7,316 nt of DNA from JAGMDK01 sp023128695. GTDB taxonomy: Bacteria; Planctomycetota; Phycisphaerae; UBA1845; Fen-1342. The translations under genes and the position numbers were made by a program. Shown here piece by piece: positions 6,101 through 7,316 of this stretch. The notes below the pieces were generated by a model, which was given only the letters and a program-made list of their open reading frames with translations, searched no databases and was not told the DNA's origin. The stretch covers positions 1 through 7,316 of the forward strand of contig DAOVQG010000242.1 in assembly GCA_030628805.1 (NCBI GenBank), written 5' to 3'. How positions within the stretch are numbered: position 1 is the first letter of the stretch; each line of letters opens with the position of its first letter.

Positions 6101-7316
6101 CCCGCCGTGGAAGTTGGAGAAGGAGGAAAAGGAGAAGAATGAAGCTGCTGAGAAGCGCCGGACCGAACGCGGCGGCGGCCGAGTCACGCCGCATGACGCC
6201 GGTTTGTCACTGTCGGAAGACCTGCTCGACGATATCGAGGCGGACTTGTTCGGCGAGCCGGCAACGCCGGTAGCGGCCCGCGATTGTATAGCGGCCTGCG
6301 GCTCTGTAGGGGCACCCTCCAGGCACGTGGAACGGGATGGGGCACCCTCCACAGAAAACAGTTGCCCTCCTTCGCCGTTCCGCTTGGCTTCGTATATTCC
6401 GCGGGAAGAGACCGACGAACCTCCGACGGAGACGCAACGGGCTATGCCGAAGCTGAACGTGATTCCGGCGAAGGATGAACCGGAAAAACTGGAGACCGAG
6501 GTAGGGCGAACGGTTGCGTCGCCGGTCGAGAAGGAGCAGGTGCGGATCGTCGTGCAGCCGGACGGCTCGCTGCTGATCGAGGGGCCGCGCGACGAGGTGG
6601 ACGACATCACCGACGCGATCGACGTCATCACCGAGGACTTGGCGACCGGCGAGGTCATCCGCATCTTTAAGTTCAGGTACGGCGACGTGACCGCGGCGGC
6701 CGAAGTGCTGAGCATCATGTTCAACGTGCAGCAGCGGCAAATCGTGATCCAGCAACCCCAGCGCGGCCGCCAGGCCCGACCCGGCGAGGAGGGCCGCGGC
6801 CAGCAGGGCGGCATCATGGACCAGTTCCGCGGGATGGTCGGCGGACGGCAGCAGGGCCGCGGCCAGCGGGACACCGGGCCGCGGATGCGCATCGCGACCG
6901 ACCCCGGGCACAACTACCTCATCATCAAGTGCGACGCGGTGGATTTGCCCGAGATTCGCGAGCTATTGCGCGAGTTGGACATCCCGCCCGGCGAGGTGCA
7001 GGTCAAGATCATCCAGCTCAAGAACTTGCTGGCCGAGGAGACCGCCCAGAATATCAAGGATGTCTTGGGCATCTCCAAAGTCCAGCAGCGGCGGAGCGGC
7101 GGCCGGCAGACGCCGACCCGCGGCCCGCGCGGACGCCGCGGCAGCCAGCAGCAGCAGCTTATCGAGATGCTCCAGCAGCAGATGGTCTCGGTGCCGGGCG
7201 TCGAGGGCGGCGCGAAGGTCGAGCGGGTGGAGATTATTCCAAACGCGATGACCAACTCGCTGATGATTTCGTCCCCGCCCGAGGTCATGAGCCTGATCGA
7301 GAAGGTCATCAGCGAC
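3..7316 (+). CDS. Giant secretin N-domain repeat protein, internal fragment (both ends missing)
   Basis: One uninterrupted frame of 2438 codons crosses the window, with the start upstream and the stop downstream. The product has one N0/STN-like domain (residues 50-126) followed by about 26 secretin N-type modules of roughly 65-110 residues. Each module reads: beta-strand with a 'L.HADA..VA' helix start, first helix, a variable often Gly/Arg-rich loop, a strand pair around 'TNSLIV.A', and a second helix ending '.EI..LI..LD'. In known secretins (GspD, PilQ) such domains stack as periplasmic rings that receive cargo and contact the inner-membrane apparatus; those proteins usually carry about three or four of them in some 600-750 residues. 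This fragment alone is more than three times that length. The first in-frame ATG (base 189) lies inside the N0 domain and a GTG at 21 is followed by a Pro-rich stretch with no signal peptide, so neither is a likely start. No secretin barrel is seen; it may lie downstream. The coding call is very firm, the domain family firm, the cellular role inferred. Confidence 0.95.
150..380 (+). other. N0 / STN-like (secretin and TonB short N-terminal) domain
   Basis: Residues 50-126 begin 'WFNFVQVPWEDVIMHFVERI', continue with 'GKPLMEVDSLLDIGGELTYV', then a helix 'TQEEAIDELNLIMYEKGYRF' and a closing strand 'HHIYIVPL'. This order (F.F....W.DV...F....GK, strand, helix ending in a hydrophobic '..GY.F', then 'h.I.IVPL') is the N0/STN pattern found at the start of GspD, PilQ and TonB-dependent transducers. 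N0 domains usually dock to an inner-membrane partner or start the periplasmic part of a secretin. Its place ahead of the N-module array supports a secretin-type architecture rather than a chance repeat protein. Confidence 0.75.
465..938 (+). repeat. Secretin N modules R1-R2 (divergent, first after N0)
   Basis: R1 covers residues 155-214: strand 'YVVVFYHVEDLPAQKYVDMF', a short loop without Gly, strands 'ETNQIKIIALARDVRKFLSL' and second helix ending 'DLIDI'. R2 covers 221-312: 'ELRFFKIETNAREIERMVRD', a loop with 'LGGGTSRG', then 'DERTNSIIVKATADKMKEIA' and 'LIQEFDKKP'. R2 matches the module consensus closely, including the TNSIIV core. R1 is the least typical and resembles the first N module after N0 in ordinary secretins. 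About 28 residues (127-154) join N0 to R1. Confidence 0.75.
948..2060 (+). repeat. N-module block R3-R6
   Basis: Modules at residues 316-443 (R3), 446-515 (R4), 521-613 (R5) and 620-686 (R6). R3 starts with the class-1 signature 'VVKVEHADAQEVATLLNRIF' and is enlarged by a charged loop of about 50 residues (341-391). R4 has 'TIALEHAEVRTIAPMV' and ends 'LIGRLDVEG'. R5 carries a long Ser/Gly/Arg loop ('SGSGGVSRGTTPRDIRRRSR') and has a cysteine in 'IVICSDEDW'. R6 is compact, with 'VTIQADGDQIFVYG' and end 'LIEGLDVERAG'. The block is about 370 residues long because of the R3 and R5 loops. Its fit to the four-class order seen downstream is weaker than for later blocks and rests mainly on R3 and on the R6-R7 junction. 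Confidence 0.7.
1023..1175 (+). other. Highly charged Gln/Arg-rich loop inside module R3
   Basis: Residues 341-391 interrupt module R3 between its first helix and the strand pair. The first part ('WQRQRQLEEARRRAQQKKSQ') looks helical and could extend the preceding helix or form a short coiled coil. The second part ('RGRRTTTRQPTRRTTPQQTG') is basic and probably disordered. The reading frame and module both continue afterwards ('EDIIIEGIYERAKKTVRITA'), so this is a loop expansion and not a domain boundary. Function unknown. Confidence 0.65.
2070..2972 (+). repeat. N-module block R7-R10
   Basis: Modules at residues 690-763 (R7), 772-843 (R8), 848-914 (R9) and 917-990 (R10). R7 has the class-1 signature 'LPLTHADANTVAQQLQTMF' and 'VTNSLIVQA', with a Gly-rich loop 'PGSGGGGRFRG'. 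R8 has 'TLRYAQPRDVAQAVQTMF', a loop 'SGAGGRGGRFRGQPAG', then 'LIVKAPKEKMAEIEAFINQL'. R9 is compact with no Gly loop and has 'LLTCSKDAQEEAERLI'. R10 has a loop with 'LGRNAANQIKVSADSRTNRV'. R7 aligns with R13 and R17, R8 with R14 and R18, R9 with R15 and R19, and R10 with R12, R16 and R20, so this is one complete four-module unit. The adjacent R7 and R8 loops are alike ('GGGGRFRG' and 'GRGGRFRG'). Confidence 0.75.
2985..3446 (+). repeat. Half-length N-module block R11-R12
   Basis: Modules at residues 995-1068 (R11) and 1073-1148 (R12). The junction into R11 ('DEEVTEGFISPLK') matches the junction into class-1 module R21 ('DEEVETGEIVHIIPL'). The end of R11 and start of R12 ('LIEKFEAETVDLVAEQKFIE') instead match the class-3 to class-4 junction R15-R16 ('MMDQFKSMVEKETTVTKFIK'). 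R12 then has the class-4 loop 'RRGRSVAQRINV' and leads into class-1 R13. R11 therefore looks like a hybrid of a class-1 front and a class-3 back. The unit is 155 residues from R11 start to R13 start, about half of the usual 300. Confidence 0.65.
3450..4334 (+). repeat. N-module block R13-R16
   Basis: Modules at residues 1150-1215 (R13), 1221-1291 (R14), 1296-1365 (R15) and 1371-1444 (R16). R13: 'TIGLENADANAVFNVL', 'LTNSLIVGGNEEDFEDIEKW' and end 'TELDEKALV'. R14: 'IIDILNANPWEVASILNAQY', Gly/Trp loop 'GGGGWGRR', then 'LVIQAPEDKMPDILELIERL'. R15: 'VQVRTYELPGIGHGIHDLAR', no Gly loop, end 'EEMMDQFKS'. R16: 'KFIKLKYLDASRYARTIQDM', loop 'VEKRGSRSMQNLQI', 'RTNQLICYLPEK'. The order and class features repeat in R17-R20 exactly 300 residues later. 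Confidence 0.8.
4350..5252 (+). repeat. N-module block R17-R20
   Basis: Modules at residues 1450-1523 (R17), 1531-1597 (R18), 1603-1672 (R19) and 1678-1750 (R20). R17 ('IPLAHADANSVAQTLRPMF', 'ASDEDFEQIKKWAIEIDEKA') is the closest partner of R13. R18 ('LEYADANEVARLINDWFGAR', 'APKQKFDEIMKLVEELD') partners R14. R19 ('VQIKTYDLKILSATQVQAAV') partners R15. R20 ('VLTNVRAEQIANNVAQMLKA', 'EREGVKKSSVQT') partners R16. A 17-base stretch 'gacgagaaggccctcgt' at the end of R17 (4569-4585) is identical to the end of R13 (3645-3661), consistent with block duplication, although codon bias helps such matches. Confidence 0.8.
6271..6308 (+). repeat. Imperfect tandem repeat, 18 and 20 bases, in the linker
   Basis: The sequence 'tagcggcccgcgattgta' (6271-6288) is followed directly by 'tagcggcctgcggctctgta' (6289-6308). 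The two share 'tagcggcc-gcg' and the ending 'tgta'. The unit length is not a multiple of three in either copy (when taken together 38 bases), so it does not encode a peptide repeat. That suggests the repeat arose as DNA rather than by selection on the protein. Confidence 0.6.
6309..6351 (+). repeat. Two direct copies of ggggcaccctcca, 30 bases apart
   Basis: Identical 13-base copies lie at 6309-6321 and 6339-6351, separated by 17 bases. Because the period is 30 bases, both copies read in the same frame and encode the tetrapeptide GAPS. They lie directly after the tandem repeat at 6271-6308, in the stretch with the least typical codons of the window. They are direct and not inverted, so they are not transposon end repeats. 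Confidence 0.8.
6648..7316 (+). repeat. N modules R25-R26, with Gln/Arg/Gly-rich loops (R26 cut by window end)
   Basis: R25 covers residues 2216-2326 and starts 'GEVIRIFKFRYGDVTAAAEV', matching the class-1 start of R21. It is enlarged by a loop of about 45 residues (2250-2294) full of Gln, Arg and Gly ('QRGRQARPGEEGRGQQGG', 'GGRQQGRGQRDTG'), then resumes with 'MRIATDPGHNYLIIKCDA' and 'IRELLRELDIPPG'. R26 starts at 2331 ('EVQVKIIQLKNLLAEETAQN'), has an Arg/Gly loop followed by a Gln-rich helix ('SQQQQLIEMLQQQM'), and reaches 'NAMTNSLMISSPPEV' and 'LIEKVISD' at the last base. R26 is nearly complete. The pattern gives no sign that the array is ending, so more modules or a barrel probably follow. 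Confidence 0.75.

Larger units (their letters stand above)
6048..6536 (+). other. Disordered linker inserted in module R24
   Basis: Residues 2016-2178 lack the N-module pattern. In order they hold an acidic stretch ending 'SLWDEDEVPP', a Lys/Glu-rich likely helix 'WKLEKEEKEKNEAAEKRR', a Gly/Arg patch, an acidic helix 'LSEDLLDDIEADLFGEP', a Cys- and Ser/Pro-containing part (Cys 2095, 2099, 2121; 'GAPS' twice), and a Pro/Glu/Lys tail. From R21 start to R25 start is 461 residues, against 300-305 for blocks R7-R10, R13-R16 and R17-R20, so the excess of about 158 agrees with the linker length. The frame remains open throughout, so this is coding as the sequence stands. Confidence 0.7.
5265..6641 (+). 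repeat. N-module block R21-R24, with R24 split by a linker
   Basis: Modules at residues 1755-1828 (R21), 1833-1898 (R22), 1913-1978 (R23) and R24, split into 1981-2015 and 2179-2213. R21 ('GEIVHIIPLENGDAQQLTQS', Gly/Arg loop 'QGGQRGGRGGGG', 'VEQWLTQLE') is class 1. R22 ('LQIFQLHYASTTEVEDTLRG', 'IFGGARSPQ') is class 2. R23 ('ELYFIDINRGSASDIAWDVR', end 'LIREFERRS') is class 3 and carries cysteines 1943 and 1960, with 1911 just before it. The front half of R24 ('VARLVRPKGGDPEMLIGYLR') and back half ('VRIVVQPDGSLLIEGPRDEV') are about 160 residues apart, yet together make one module; the exit 'LATGEVIRIF' matches the R20-R21 junction. Splitting of R24 is inferred from this pattern. Confidence 0.7.

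Noticed and set aside
3420..6194. Minus-strand ORF of 924 codons as a real gene
   Set aside because: It is in exact antisense register with the firm coding frame, has no recognisable domain and is explained by absence of TTA, CTA and TCA codons on the sense strand.
6309..6351. Transposon ends or a CRISPR-like repeat
   Set aside because: There are only two 13-base direct copies, not inverted, with no transposase, no target-site duplication and no spacer series.
6240..6450. Boundary between two genes: an intergenic gap with a second start at ATG 6444
   Set aside because: The composition looks intergenic and a weak 'ggag' lies upstream of the ATG, but there is no in-frame stop, and the second half of module R24 resumes in the same frame with the expected block spacing.
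5528..6913. Minus-strand ORF of 461 codons (and the overlapping 234-codon one at 6207-6911)
   Set aside because: The translations are low-complexity Ser/Arg/Pro- or Leu/His/Asp-rich shadows opposite clear N modules, with no family pattern.

Overview
The whole window lies inside one giant plus-strand gene. Frame 3 (codons starting at position 3) runs open from the first to the last base: 2438 codons with neither a start nor a stop in view. Every other frame on both strands is broken repeatedly or is a compositional shadow. The translation is a tandem array of secretin N-type modules, the small alpha/beta domains that form the periplasmic rings of GspD/PilQ-type secretins. They are preceded by one N0/STN-like domain and a proline-rich segment. 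No beta-barrel secretin domain, signal peptide or membrane segment is visible, so both ends of the protein lie outside the window.

Layout (residue n begins at base 3n): Pro/Glu-rich segment (residues 1-49), N0-like domain (50-126), two divergent N modules R1-R2 (155-312), then modules R3-R26. From R3 on, the modules appear to fall into a repeating order of four classes, giving blocks of about 300 residues: R3-R6, R7-R10, a half-length block R11-R12, R13-R16, R17-R20, R21-R24, and the start of another, R25-R26, cut by the window edge. Module R24 is split by a disordered, cysteine-containing linker of about 160 residues. Inside that linker, about 130 bases have unusual codon use and two kinds of short direct repeat, which suggests an in-frame insertion. 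Several modules carry Gly/Arg- or Gln/Arg-rich loops.

The organism is probably a GC-rich planctomycete-type bacterium. This is inference only: oversized proteins with many secretin N modules are, to my knowledge, characteristic of Planctomycetes, and the base composition fits, but no taxonomic marker gene is present. If the protein ends in a secretin barrel, it would make an outer-membrane channel with an extremely long periplasmic vestibule. If it does not, it may be a free-standing periplasmic filament or tube of stacked N rings. No intergenic region, RNA gene, promoter, terminator, CRISPR array or mobile element was found.
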